Source of the DNA: Paulinella micropora
Taxonomy: Eukaryota; Cercozoa; Imbricatea; Euglyphida
Length of the DNA stretch: 64,000 nucleotides
Assembly (NCBI GenBank): GCA_009731375.1
Contig: BJOX01000184.1
Span: forward strand, 15,926 to 79,925
Direction: 5' to 3'
The translations under genes were made by a program, and so were the position numbers. The notes beneath the pieces were generated by a model, which was not told the origin of the DNA, did no database searches, and saw nothing but the letters and a program-made list of their open reading frames with translations. Below are positions 7,303 to 17,412 of the stretch, in pieces; positions within the stretch are counted from its first letter, which is position 1, and every line of letters begins with the position of its first letter.

Positions 7303-9360
7303 ATGCAGTCCAGCGACGTTTACTTGCGGATGTTACGCTGGCTGGACTGGGTGGATTTGGCCGCGCTAGCCTGCGCCTCGCCGGAGCACTACGAGTGGCC
7401 GTCCGCACCCGCGGCCTGGCCAGCGACCGGAAGCCGAGAGCTGGACCTGGCCCGGCCCGAGCACAGACGCCTGATACAGCTGTGGGGGCACGCCTGGCAT
7501 CGGGCCGGGGCCCGGCCCCGTGTGCCGCGGTTAGAGGTGTGGCTACACGAGCAGATCCTGGCACAGCTGTCGTGGCTCGGCTCGCGGGTGTCGATCGAGG
7601 GGCTGGTAGTAAGAATGGGCTGGCGGGTAACGGCCGCTGCCGCCCTGCAGTGCCTACAGGGCTTGCCCCCCTGCCTCCCCCGGCTGTCGCACCTGGACGT
7701 AGCCTCCTGTCCCCGCCTGGGCAGCGAATACCTGCCAGGCCTGGAGGGCTGGCGCGGGAGCCTGCGCAGCCTGAGGCTGGCCGCACTGTCGGGCGAGCTC
7801 GGGGCCAACGAGCTGGCGCCCCTGGCTAGCTTGGGCCAGCTGCGGCACTTGGAATTGATCCGCTGCCCCGGGCTGGCGAACGAGGGGCTAGTGCGCCTGC
7901 GGGGCTTGCGCCTGCTGCGACACCTGAGCCTGAGCGGCTGCGGACGCTTGACGGACGCGGGCCTGGAGCACCTGGCGGGGCTGCAGGGCCTGCGGCACCT
8001 AGACCTCAGTTCTTGTCCGGGGCTGACGGACGCGGGCTTAGTGCACCTGGCGGGGCTGCAGGGCCTGCGGCACCTAGACCTCAGCTCTTGTCGGGGGCTG
8101 ACGGACGCGGGCTTAGTGCACCTGGCGGGGCTGCAGGGCCTGCGGCACCTAGGCTTGAGGCTCTGCGAGGCAATAACGGACGCTGGACTAGAGCGCTTAC
8201 AGACACTACACCAGCTGCGGCACTTAGACCTAAGCTCTTGTGCTCGACTAACGGGCACGGGCTTGGTGCACCTGGCGGGGCTGCAGGACCTGCAACACCT
8301 AGACTTGAAGGACTGCCCGGAGATAAAGGGCGAAGGCTTGAGGCACCTGAGGAGCCTACGCCGGCTTCAGTACCTAAACCTGAGCGACTGCCCGGAGATA
8401 ACGGACGAGGGACTGGGGCACTTGGAGGGGCTACTCCAGCTGCAGCACCTACAGCTAGACAGTTGTCCGAGGCTGACGGGCACAGGTTTTGCGCGCCTGG
8501 CAAAGTTGCAGCGGCTTCAGTACCTAGATTTGAGCTACTGTGAGGAGATAACGGACGGGGGGCTGGAGTGCCTAAGGCACTTGGGCCAGCTACAGCACCT
8601 AGGCTTGCGCGAATGCCCGAAGCTGACCGACGAGGGGCTGGCACCCCTGGCCGGGCTGGCACACTTGCGGCAACTCGAACTCGCGGAATGCGAACAGCTG
8701 AACGGCATGGGGCTGCAGCACTTGGCGGCGTTGCGGCAACTGTGGCATCTAGACCTAGGCTCTTGCCAGGGACTGACGGACGCGGGCATGGACTGCCTGG
8801 AGAAGCTGAAGCACCTGCGGTACCTCAGCCTGAATGGCTGTACACAATTGACAGGCAGGTGGACGCAGCACTTGAAGACCCTGCACCAGCTGCAGCGCCT
8901 AGACCTGACCGCCGCGTGTGTGACTGACGACGCAGTGCTGGAGCCCTTGGCCGAGCTAAAGCAGCTGCAGCACCTACACCTGGGCTTTTGCACGGCGGTG
9001 ACGGACGCGGGGCTAGCGCACCTGGCAGGGTTGCAGCACCTGCAGTTCCTGGTTTTGGGGTGGACACAGCTAGAAGGCACGGGGCTGGACTACTTGGCGG
9101 GGTTGCCCCAGCTGCGGCAACTGGAACTTGACTATTGTCTGAAATTGACTGACGCGGGGATGCAGAGCGTCGCGAAGCTGCGGCACCTAGAGCGCCTGAA
9201 CTTGACACACTGCACAGGGCTGACGAGTGCGGGGCTGCGGCACTTGGCAGGGCTGCCGCACCTGAAGTACCTGGACTTGACCTCCTGCACACAGCTGAGG
9301 CGCGAGGATCTGCAGCCCTTGGCCTCGCTGCCCCAGCTGCAGTACCTATACCTGAGGTAA
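7303..9360 (+). CDS. Leucine-rich repeat protein with degenerate F-box-like N-terminus
   Basis: A 685-residue protein. The first ~45 residues (MLRWLDWVDLAALACAS...) resemble an F-box; from about residue 125 to the end there are 22 consecutive 25-residue LRRs of the cysteine-containing type (pattern LxHLDLSSCxxLTDAGLxHLAGLxx) plus a cap strand. In F-box/LRR proteins the repeats bind substrate and the F-box joins an SCF ubiquitin ligase. Three neighbouring repeats (about 7955-8150) are nearly identical in DNA, showing recent expansion. The repeat consensus looks like LRR families of amoeba-associated chlamydiae as well as eukaryotic FBXL/AMN1 proteins, so its origin is open. I chose the ATG at 7303; the frame stays open upstream through the G/C palindrome, which would encode poly-Gly/Pro and is unlikely to be translated. 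ATTAAA follows at 9478. Confidence 0.8.
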   Translation: MQSSDVYLRMLRWLDWVDLAALACASPEHYEWPSAPAAWPATGSRELDLARPEHRRLIQLWGHAWHRAGARPRVPRLEVWLHEQILAQLSWLGSRVSIEGLVVRMGWRVTAAAALQCLQGLPPCLPRLSHLDVASCPRLGSEYLPGLEGWRGSLRSLRLAALSGELGANELAPLASLGQLRHLELIRCPGLANEGLVRLRGLRLLRHLSLSGCGRLTDAGLEHLAGLQGLRHLDLSSCPGLTDAGLVHLAGLQGLRHLDLSSCRGLTDAGLVHLAGLQGLRHLGLRLCEAITDAGLERLQTLHQLRHLDLSSCARLTGTGLVHLAGLQDLQHLDLKDCPEIKGEGLRHLRSLRRLQYLNLSDCPEITDEGLGHLEGLLQLQHLQLDSCPRLTGTGFARLAKLQRLQYLDLSYCEEITDGGLECLRHLGQLQHLGLRECPKLTDEGLAPLAGLAHLRQLELAECEQLNGMGLQHLAALRQLWHLDLGSCQGLTDAGMDCLEKLKHLRYLSLNGCTQLTGRWTQHLKTLHQLQRLDLTAACVTDDAVLEPLAELKQLQHLHLGFCTAVTDAGLAHLAGLQHLQFLVLGWTQLEGTGLDYLAGLPQLRQLELDYCLKLTDAGMQSVAKLRHLERLNLTHCTGLTSAGLRHLAGLPHLKYLDLTSCTQLRREDLQPLASLPQLQYLYLR

Positions 9361-9818
9361 AAGCGGCTGTGCCGGCACGCCCCTGCTAAGAGGCCCGCCA
9401 CGGTGAACACCGGGGGGTTCATCTTCTACGTCACCGACTGTGGGTAGAAGAACGGGCGGGGCTCCGGACGACGAAACATTAAAAAGCCTCCTAACACGTG
9501 GGGCCGGCCCTTTCTTGAACTGTAGCCGGTTCTGTTGCCGGCGACCTCATTTTTCTTGACTTTTGCCGTCCTGAATCGCAATTCTGCTTTACTGCTGGCC
9601 GCACTCTGAAGAGCGTGCTGGTGCCTTGTACGCCGGCTAACTGCGGGCCAACGCACCACTAGCTAGAGTAACCAGCTCCTTTTGGGACTGCGCCCGTGCC
9701 GCTGGGCTCGCGATAGGGGGGGGGGGGGGCGCACCCCCGTCCCGCCCAACGGCTCCCCCGCTCGTAGCCGGCCGGCCGGGGAGGAGGCGGGCCGGGGGGC
9801 TGCGAGCCGCGGGGTGAA
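9361..9818. other. Convergent intergenic region
   Basis: Holds the LRR gene 3' end with ATTAAA at 9478 and a G-run at 9717-9729 just past the helicase stop. Less GC-rich than its surroundings between 9480 and 9610. No gene supported. Confidence 0.4.
9478..9483 (+). terminator. Poly(A) signal ATTAAA for LRR gene
   Basis: ATTAAA 118 nt after the LRR stop codon. Confidence 0.4.
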
Positions 9819-12800
9819 CTAGCGCGGAGTGGAAGCCTCGTCCCCCGGGGCCTCCGGCCCGGCCTCCCGCTCGGCGGCGGCGGGGAGCGCCCCCTCCACC
9901 GTGGCCGTGAGCACCCGGACGTCGGCGCGCCTGACCTTTTCCCAATACTCGCGGGGCGTCAGCCGGCCCCGTCCGCCCGCCAGCGGCAGCACGATGCTGG
10001 CCGTGCGGGTGGCTCGGGTCAGGGCGGTGTAGGCGATCTGGCGCAGAAAGTAGTGGCGCGGCGAAGCGTGCGGCGACAGGACCAGGTGCAGGTGCCGGAG
10101 CTCCCCCCCTTGGACGCACACGTCGGTGAGGGCGTACCCCAGCTCCAGCGCTGCCCGGCCGTGCTGGTCCTGGCTGTAGAACTCCACGAGGCCCGCGCGG
10201 CCCCCTACCGCGCCCGTCCAGACGAGGAAGCGCCGGAAGGCCAAGGGGCAGGAGCGCCGGCCGACCTGCGCCGGCAGGGGGGTGCGGGTGTCCGGCAGCG
10301 CGCTGCCGCCGGGAAAGCACCGCACCGCCACGTTCTTGGCGTCCCGCGAACATTGCAACCACACGTCCGAGATGTCGAGCAGGTAGCCCACCGCCCGCAC
10401 CTCCTCGAGCCGGGCCCAGGGCCCCTGGTCCGGCGGCACCCGGACGAGCCTGGCCGGCGCGGCGGCCGGCGGGGCGTTCTCGGCCCACAGGTCCCCCGGC
10501 TAGACGAAGATGCGCGCCGCCTGCGCCAGGACCCGCCTCGCGGGGCAGCCGCGGGACGCCTTCAGCCGGACCTTGAGCCCCGGCCGCAGGGCCTGGACGC
10601 CGTCGGCCGCCCGGACGGCGCCGGCGGCCCCCGCCAGCCACTCGTTGAGCAGTTGCTTTTCCTGCACCCGCACGGTCGCGAGCTGGTAGCTCGGGCAGCG
10701 CAGCCCCCCGCGCACGGCCCCGCGGGTCACCCCCCCGGGGGGCTCGTACTGCCGGAACCAGCCGAGGGCTAACTCGCGCAGCTCGTCGGGGCCTACGTGC
10801 AGGCGGAAGTAGCGGGCCAGGACCGCGTCGGGCCAGGCGCGCACTTCCGCGACGCTGCGGGGGTCGGCCCCCGGGCGCAGCGTCCGCGCCAGGCGCTGCA
10901 CCTGCGTGAGGCCGCCGGCGCCGGCCTCGCCGCGCCTGACGGTGTCCAGGCACGCGCAGCAGGCGGGGAACAGGCGTTGGGCCAGCGCCAGCACGCAGCC
11001 CTGCCCCATGGACGGCAGCTGCGCGCTGTCCCCGAGCAGGAGCAGGCCCGCCACCGAGGGGGCAAGCCCGGCCAGCACATCCAGGAGGCGGAGCAGGGCC
11101 GCCAGACTGAACAAGGACAGCTCGTCGACGACCACGAGGGCGGGCGTCGGCCAGGCGGGCCTCGGCGGCAGCGCCGCGTACGCCTCTAGCAGGGCGGACG
11201 TGTAGAAGCCGGCCGTGACGTACGAGCCCCAGCCCTCGGCCGGCGGCGGGGGGCCGCGGCACTGGCGGCAGGCGGGCTCCCCGGCCGCGTCCCCGGTGGG
11301 GTCCCCGGCGGGGCCGTGCTCGGCGGGGTTTCCGGCGGGGTCCCCGGCGGGGTCCCCGGCGGGCGGCCGGCCGGGATTTCCGGCCCAGGCCCGCCGGGCG
11401 GCGGCGACGGCCTGGCACGTCACTGCCACGAACAAGAGCGGCACGCCCAGGCAGCGGAGCCAGCCCGCCAGCGAGGTCTTGCCCGTGCCGGCGGCCCCGA
11501 CGAGGACGCCAAGGCGCGAGTGCAGGCACACCTCGGCGGCGCGGCGCTGTTCCTCGCTGGGCACGAAGGCGTCAGCCCCCGGCCCGCGGGCCCGGAGCCT
11601 GGCCAGCAGGTGGCCGCAGCCCGACGTGGCCAGGTCCCGCAGGCGGCCCGCGAGGGCCTGCTCCTGGCGCCACAGGTCCTGGGGCACCCAGAGGCCGGGG
11701 TGGGGGTGCAGCCACGCGGGCTCCGTGGGCGCCGAGCCACCCGCGCGGCGGCGGCGGCGCTTGGGCGGGGGTGGCTCGGCGCCGGCGCAGCGGGCGCAGC
11801 CGCCCCCGGAGCCCCCCGCGCCGAGCCCCCAGAGGTCACTGAGCACGGGCGCCAGCACGGCCGGCGTGACGTGCGGCTTGAGCGCGTACGCGTGCTCGCC
11901 GGCGGGCTCGCACCAGTCCTCGCACCACAGCGAACCGTCCGGCAGTAACAACTGCCGCAGCAGGTCGGAGAAGCCGGGGAAGAGGTGGCGGCCGTGTTCC
12001 GAGCGGCGGTCGAGGTTCGGCAACAGCTCGCCCACCAGCGCCTGGGCAGAGGGTGGGCAGGCCGTGAGTTGGAAGCACGAGCTCTTGCGCACGGCGAGGG
12101 TCAGGCGCAGCCAGTAGTGGACGAGCACGAGGCGCCGGCCCGCGGGCCCGAGCCCCGCCGCCAGGCGGGCCCGGAGCAGCCGGCCCAGGCGCTGGAAGTG
12201 GGCCGGGGTCAGCGCCGGGCCGTCCAGTGCGCCCGGCAGCAGCAGGTCCCCGTCGAAGAAGTAGCGCGGGTCCGTGCCCCCCGGCGGCGAGTCCAGCCAC
12301 GCCGCGAGCCAGCGGCGCCTGGCCCGCCGCCGGCTGTGCCACAGCCGCTCGGCGCGGGGCCCGAATAAGAACAGGAAGGGGGCCCAGCGGCCGTCCTCCA
12401 GCAGAAAGCGCAGCGCCCACCAGCCCGGCCAGGCGGCCAGCGCCCGCGCGAGCGCCGGCGCCGCCTTGGGCGCGGAGGCGGCGTGGCCCAGGCGGCGCAG
12501 CGCGCGTGTTCGCTTGCGGGGGGTGCGCGGCACGACGGAGGGCGGCAGCTTCTGCCACAGCTTGGCCTCGTCAACCAGGGGCAGCACCTCGCCCCGGTCG
12601 TAATCGTACAGCCAGACGCCAGCGGAGCGCCCCCGGACAAAGCCGGCGGGGTGCAGCGAAAAGCTCACCAGGCCCTGGTGCACGGGGTCTGCCACGTCGC
12701 TGAGCCAGGCCCGCTGGTCTTGGCCGGGCCCGGTCAGCGACAGCACGACTCGCCCCTCCGCCGCCCGGCGGCCCCGCCGCGGCACCAGCCAGAGCAGGCG

Positions 12801-12932
12801 GCCGGGGGCGGGCTGGCGCGGGGCCGGGACCCACCACGACACACCCGCTTCCGCTTCCGCCGGGGCGCCGGGCGGGGCCGGGCCGCCCGGCGGGGGAGGC
12901 TGGCTCTCGGCCGCTGCCGGCGGCCGGGACAT
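9819..12932 (-). pseudogene. RecD-like SF1 DNA helicase interrupted by an in-frame TAG
   Basis: From ATG 12932 the frame runs 810 codons to TAG at 10500-10502, then continues in the same frame for 226 more codons to 9819. Helicase motifs lie on both sides. Walker A is GAAGTGKTS (K485), Walker B is VVVDELS (D603, E604), and motif III is LLGDSAQLPS (D635). After the TAG comes a UvrD-C2-like C-terminal part with motif VI-like YTALTRAT near 10010-10040. SF1 RecD/Dda-type helicases unwind DNA 5'-3' in replication or recombination. The 480-residue N-terminal part is unrecognised but has a CxxC pair and a KRRRRR stretch. A repeated PAGDP/PAGNP insertion lies between motifs Ia and II. The single TAG may be a real nonsense mutation or a base-calling error; no plausible intron removes it. 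The frame also continues upstream of 12932 but becomes low complexity. Confidence 0.7.
11281..11372 (-). repeat. Coding minisatellite in helicase
   Basis: Tandem GGGGTCCCCGGC-type units encoding repeats of PAGDP/PAGNP between helicase motifs Ia and II. Such an insertion is not typical of the family and may be a disordered loop. Confidence 0.7.
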
Positions 12933-13353
12933 GTCTGATTGTCTCTTCGTCGCGGCCGGCCGGGGGGGGGGCACCCCCCCCTTCCCCCCCACGGCACACG
13001 CGCTCTGGCGGGGGGCCCGCTGGCGGGGGGGGGCCGCGTGGGCGGGGGGCCCGTTGGCGGGGGGCCCGTTGGCCCGCTGGCGGTGACCCGCTGGCGGTGG
13101 CCTGCTGGCGCGGGGAGGACGGCCTGCCCCCCCGCAGGGCACCCCGCAGGGCACCCCGCCCGGTACGGAGCGGCGGGCCAGCGGCGCGCGGCTCTCCCCC
13201 CCCGGCCGGCCACGGCGCGCAGCACCCTCTCCCCTCCGGGGGGGGGGAGAGAAAGCGCCGGGCCTCCCCACGGGGGGCGCCCCTCCCCCCCTCCGTTGGG
13301 CTGGCTGGGTCACGCGGAGCCCTCGCCCCCCCCCCCCCCTCTCGGGCAAACGC
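12933..13353. other. Divergent spacer between helicase and MYND genes
   Basis: Contains several G- or C-homopolymers (12961-12970, 12976-12990, 13238-13247, 13326-13339) and a GC-rich imperfect tandem repeat at about 13015-13095. It presumably holds both promoters; no TATA-like box is obvious. Confidence 0.4.
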
Positions 13354-14136
13354 ATGCTAATGAGGCTGAAGGCCGGAACCGGGCCCCGGGGGGGGCCCGG
13401 CCGTGGCTGTGAGCTGTGGCGGTGGGCCTGGCAAGTGCTCCTGGGCGGCCCTGACCTCGAACGGGGCGGGCCGGCTCTGTCATACACGGTGCAACTCCGC
13501 CTGCCTACGCGGGAGCGGTACCTGCCGTGCGCGGCGTCAGGCTGCGGGCGTCCGGCGCGTTTCGCCTGCGCGCGCTGCCTGCTGCAGGCTTACTGCAGCG
13601 AGGCACATTTTCTCCGGTGCGCGGCCAGCCACCAGAAGGCGGGTTGCCAGCCCCGGGCGCTGGCCCTGCAAGGAGCAGAGTGTGTCGGCCAGCACGAGGG
13701 CTGCGCTGCGGCCACCGCCGCTTGGGTGCAGCTGCGCTGTGGCTACCCGCGCTGTCAGCGCGCGGCGCCCCGTGCGCTGTACGAGTGCGGCTCGTGCGGT
13801 TGCCAGCTGTATTGTGGTTACTTGCACCAGGCCCTGCACTGGCACGAGCACCGCCGGCGGTGCTGGGCCCTCCTCACCGGCGCCTGCCCGGGCCACGAGC
13901 GCTGGCCTGAGGCGCCGGCCTCCCTCTGCTCGGAGCACGACACGCTGTCGCCACCGGCTCTAGCGCCCCCGGCCCCCTACACGCGCCAGCTGTCCCTGCC
14001 TTCTCTCCGGCGCCCGGTCACCAGGGGAGTGTCGGCGCCGCTGACGACGAGCGCCGGGCCCAGCGGCTGGCCTCCGCCAACCTCGGGCTCGGACCTACGC
14101 CCGCCCGGGGGAGGGACAGGAGCCAGCGCCCCCTGA
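13354..14136 (+). CDS. Double MYND-type zinc-finger protein
   Basis: A 260-residue protein with two successive MYND-like zinc modules. The first has C59/C64, C72-x2-C75, the YC pair at 80-81, H93 and C98. The second has C134, C145-x2-C148, the YC pair at 153-154, H162/H165 and C170. MYND fingers bind proline-rich peptides in transcription regulators and methyltransferases; here no SET or other domain follows, only a Ser/Pro-rich disordered tail from about residue 190. MYND proteins occur in giant virus genomes. ATG 13354 gives the whole module and lies directly after a C-homopolymer, as at other genes in this region. The gene diverges from the helicase. Partners are unknown. Confidence 0.7.
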   Translation: MLMRLKAGTGPRGGPGRGCELWRWAWQVLLGGPDLERGGPALSYTVQLRLPTRERYLPCAASGCGRPARFACARCLLQAYCSEAHFLRCAASHQKAGCQPRALALQGAECVGQHEGCAAATAAWVQLRCGYPRCQRAAPRALYECGSCGCQLYCGYLHQALHWHEHRRRCWALLTGACPGHERWPEAPASLCSEHDTLSPPALAPPAPYTRQLSLPSLRRPVTRGVSAPLTTSAGPSGWPPPTSGSDLRPPGGGTGASAP

Positions 14137-14165
14137 CCTCCTGCCGGCCGGTCGGGCGGCAGGAC

Positions 14166-15446
14166 CAGGCACTCTCTGCCGGTCGGGTGGCACGAGTGGC
14201 CAGTCTTTTCCTGCCCGGTGACACGAATGGCCAGACTTTTCCTGCCTGGTGGCACGAGTGGCCAGTCTTTTCCTGCCCGGTGACACGAATGGCCAGACTT
14301 TTCCTGCCTGGTGGCATGAGTGGCCTGGCTTGGCCAGTCGGGTGGCACCAGTAGCCGGACTTTTTCTGCTGGGTGGCACGAGTGGCCAGACTTTTCAGGT
14401 CGGGTGGCACGAGTGGCCAGACTTTTCAGGTCGGGTGGCACGAGTGGCCAGACTTTTCAGGTCGGGTGGCACGAGTGGCCAGACTTTTCAGGTCGGGTAG
14501 ATATACTCGTTTGGCCGGATATGGGCGCTGCCTTTTTGTTCCCCCCTCTCCCTTCTCCCTTCTCCCCTCTCCCCTCTCCCTTCTCCCCTCTCCCTCCCCG
14601 CGCCCGAACATTGTGCAGCCCCCCCCCCAGGCTTTCGTCCAGTATGGCGGTCGGGGGGAGGGGGCCACCGGCTGCTTCTTTGTCACCGCCGTAAAACCAG
14701 GCAAACTTTTTACTAAATGAAAATAATGCCCTAAGTGCCCTCAGAACGAGAATCGCACTTGTGGTTCGAGGCCGCCCGGGGGTGCCACCCGCGACGGATA
14801 TTTCCGGATATATACGGGTACTACCGGAACGGCCGGCCCCTTTTCCCATTACCAAAAAACCACAGCTCTTTACGGGTAAAAGAAAAAGAAGATGGAATTG
14901 TTTCTTTTTTTCCATTTCGATAGGTAGGATAGGTCCGGATGCCAATCTGTACCTGCGTGTAAGCCCGTTGCCATTAAGTTAGACGCGGCCCGGCTCTGGC
15001 CCACAAGTGCGATTCTCGCTCTGAGGGCACTTGTGGTAGTACAATTATTTTTCTTAGTATGTAGAGGAAATTCTCCCGGTTTTGCGGTGGGGACAAAGAA
15101 GCAGCCGGTGGCACCCCCCACCCGACCGCCATACTGGACGAAAGCCTGGGGGGGGGCACAATGCTCGGGCGCGGGGAGGGAGAGAGGAGAAGGGAGAGGG
15201 GAGAAGGGAGAAGGGAGAGGGGAGAACAAAAAGGCAGCGCCCATATCCGGCCAAACGAGTATATCTACCCGACCAGGAAAGTCTGGCCACTCGTGCCACC
15301 CGGCCGGAAAAGACCGGCCACTCGTGCCACCCGGCCGGAAAAGCCCTGCCTTTTTCTGCCACCCGGCCGGAAAAGACTGGCCACTTGTGCCACCCGACTG
15401 GAAAAGACCGGCCTTGCCTGCCACCCCGACCGGCAGAGAGTGCCTG
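14166..15446. mobile_element. Inverted-arm repeat element A (1.28 kb)
   Basis: Ends are inverted repeats (CAGGCACTCTCTGCCGGTC... and its complement). Each arm, read inward, has a 31-bp tandem array (TGGCACGAGTGGCCAGACTTTTC-type; 14190-14510 left, 15268-15430 right), a stretch reading TATACTCGTTTGGCCGGATA, a pyrimidine-rich CCCTTCTC array (14545-14600; purine-rich 15173-15226 on the right), a CATTGTGCAGCC block, and a conserved segment ending GAATCGCACTTGTGG. Between the arms is a 240-bp unique core (about 14764-15002). Element B at 19.9-21.1 kb has the same plan with the core in the opposite orientation. No transposase gene is inside, so this looks like a non-autonomous foldback-type element; giant viruses such as pandoraviruses are known to carry MITEs. 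Open frames across it are by-products of the repeats. Confidence 0.7.
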
Positions 15447-15621
15447 ACGCCCACCCGCGCCAGCGGCGCCAGCGGCCCCGTCGCCCCCTGACCTTCTTCC
15501 TCTGCCGGCCGACCCCGCTAGAGCCTCGTCGTCCGTCTCGTGCCAGACTAGGTTTTTTTTACTGACAGCCGCCGCCTGGGCACGCCAGCGCTAGGCTGAA
15601 AACTCCCTGCAGTCCGGCCCA

Positions 15622-17127
15622 CTAACGGCCACACTGCGTAAAATACAAGAGTACGGGCTGGTAAGGCTGCCACCCGTCGGCCCCGTCGGCCCCATCGGCC
15701 CCGTCGGGCTCGCCGGCCTCCCTGCCGCCGGCCAGCTCCCTGGCCGCGTGGAACATGGCGACCACATACCGTACGTGCGGGTCCGAGCGCCCCGCCCCGG
15801 CCCGTGCCCTGGCTAGCCACTGCAACGTAGCCGGGGGATGGAAGTAGAGCGCGCTGGTCGAGAGGAAGACGCCGTTGCGTTGTCGCTTGCGGCACTCGGC
15901 CCGGAGCTCCGTGCTACTCGGCACGTACGCTAGCAGCACACACAGCTCCTGTCGGCCGTTGTCACACGAATACAGCAGCACGTTGTCCTCCCCCGCGGGC
16001 CGCTCCTCCGCATACTGGACCAGGTGCCCGAGGTTGGTGAGCGCGCGCAGGGTCTGCGCAAAGTCGTAGTACACATCCCGGCGGGGGTGGAAGAGCACTT
16101 CCCCCCGCGCGTCGTACCAGAGCCACCAGTTTTGGCTGCAGGACACGACCCGCTGCAGGCTGGTCTGCCGGCGCATGGCCCAGCGGTTCTGCCCCCCCGT
16201 GCCACCGGCGGGCTTGCCCACCAGGGGGTCCAGCGGCGCGAGCCCGTGCTCGGCCCACACCCTAGCCTGCTCCCGGAGGCCGAAGGTGCCCAGGTTGTTG
16301 TACACGCCGCACAGCCGGCACCGGCAGTTGGAGGCCAGGGGTTCCGACACGATGGCCAACAGGCGCCTCGCCCCCGGCTCTGGCTCCGGCCCTGGCTCTG
16401 GCTCCAGTGCCTCGGGCGCCGCCCCGCCCCCTCCCCCGGCCCGCCGCCAGCGCTCGTGGCACCCTAGCGCCTCGCAGAGTGGTGCCAGGCGGGCTCGCCA
16501 CGCGGGGCGCCGGCACAGCTCCTCCAGGCGCGCTGCCTCCCAGAGCGTAGCGGGCGTCTGGACCCTGAGGTCTAGCCGGGCCATGACGCGTACCCCGAGC
16601 CGGAGCAGCGCCGCCCTTTCCTCGTCCCGGTCGGCCGCCCAGTACAGCACGAGCCGTCGCTCCGAGAAGCGGTGCGCAATGGTGCAGCCCCAGCAGTGGC
16701 AGCGCCACTGCCGCGGCTCGCACTGGTGCAGCCCCCGCAGGCGGCAGGACCAGCACGCGCAGTCCTCCCGTGTGTCGGCCTCGCAGACGCCACGCAAACC
16801 CACGGTCGCTCCCCACGTCCCGGCCGCGAACACGTACCGGTGCGCCAGCGATGACAGGAGCAGCCGGCGGACCTCCGGGGGCACGGCGAGGTGGGGCACG
16901 CCGACCGAGCAGGGTGGGTCGCACGCGGCCGGGAGGCCGTAGCGGCCGTGGACAGACCCCGGGGCCTGCTGGGCCTGGTGCAGGCGCTCTCGAGCCACGT
17001 CCAGCGCTTGGACCAGCAGGGGGCCGTGGGGGCCGTGGGGATCCAGCAGGCCCCCGGGAGCCTGGTCCGGCGGCGGACCCGCCAGCGCGTCGTCCGGGGG
17101 CGGGGGTGGTGGTGGTAGCGGCTGCAT
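15622..17127 (-). CDS. Unrecognised 501-residue cysteine-rich protein
   Basis: ATG at 17125-17127 is directly preceded in frame by a TAG, so the start is firm; the stop is at 15622. The N-terminus is poly-proline. Residues about 110-150 hold a dense Cys/His cluster (CACWSC, CHCWGC) and there is a second CRCRLC cluster around residue 270, suggesting zinc binding. An EPEPGPEPEPG linker lies between, and the C-terminal half is globular with many Trp/Tyr and ends in a GAD triplet repeat. I do not recognise the family. It lies downstream of the kinase on the same strand with a 285-bp spacer of G/C runs. Giant virus genomes contain many such orphan proteins. Confidence 0.6.
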   Translation of the reverse strand: MQPLPPPPPPPDDALAGPPPDQAPGGLLDPHGPHGPLLVQALDVARERLHQAQQAPGSVHGRYGLPAACDPPCSVGVPHLAVPPEVRRLLLSSLAHRYVFAAGTWGATVGLRGVCEADTREDCACWSCRLRGLHQCEPRQWRCHCWGCTIAHRFSERRLVLYWAADRDEERAALLRLGVRVMARLDLRVQTPATLWEAARLEELCRRPAWRARLAPLCEALGCHERWRRAGGGGGAAPEALEPEPGPEPEPGARRLLAIVSEPLASNCRCRLCGVYNNLGTFGLREQARVWAEHGLAPLDPLVGKPAGGTGGQNRWAMRRQTSLQRVVSCSQNWWLWYDARGEVLFHPRRDVYYDFAQTLRALTNLGHLVQYAEERPAGEDNVLLYSCDNGRQELCVLLAYVPSSTELRAECRKRQRNGVFLSTSALYFHPPATLQWLARARAGAGRSDPHVRYVVAMFHAARELAGGREAGEPDGADGADGADGWQPYQPVLLYFTQCGR

Positions 17128-17347
17128 CTAGGCTTGTCGGTCGAATTCCGCCGCGGCTAGGTTTTGTAAGCGTGCCGCGCTGTCTGTCTGGGCGGGGGAG
17201 GGGGGGGGCACGCGCTCTGCCTGCTCTCCCCCCCCCCCGCGTGCGCACGGACGCGTGTTCTGGACCGGGCGCGCGCCGCGCCGGCGGCGGCGGCGGGGGG
17301 GGGCCGGCGGGACCGGAGCGGCTGCGCTGGTCAGTGACGAATGGTTT

Positions 17348-17353
17348 TTTATT
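17348..17353 (-). terminator. Poly(A) signal AATAAA for kinase gene
   Basis: Minus-strand AATAAA 60 nt past the kinase frame stop. Confidence 0.5.
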
Positions 17354-17412
17354 GTCCACGGGGGGGGAAGACCGGCGCCCCCCCCCCCCCCCCCCTCGTG
17401 GCAGCACGGTGG

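Noticed and set aside
9637-11529. Long minus-strand frame overlapping the helicase
   Set aside because: Low-complexity Arg/Gly/Pro/Ala shadow; the other frame carries the helicase motifs.
14190-14510. CRISPR-like spaced repeats (31-bp units)
   Set aside because: Units are directly adjacent without unique spacers and no Cas genes are present; it is a minisatellite within element A. The same holds for 20815-21112.
14738-14765. tRNA B-box in the GAATCGCACTTGTGG segment of elements A and B
   Set aside because: Only a partial match to GGTTCGANTCC in reverse, with no A-box at the right distance.
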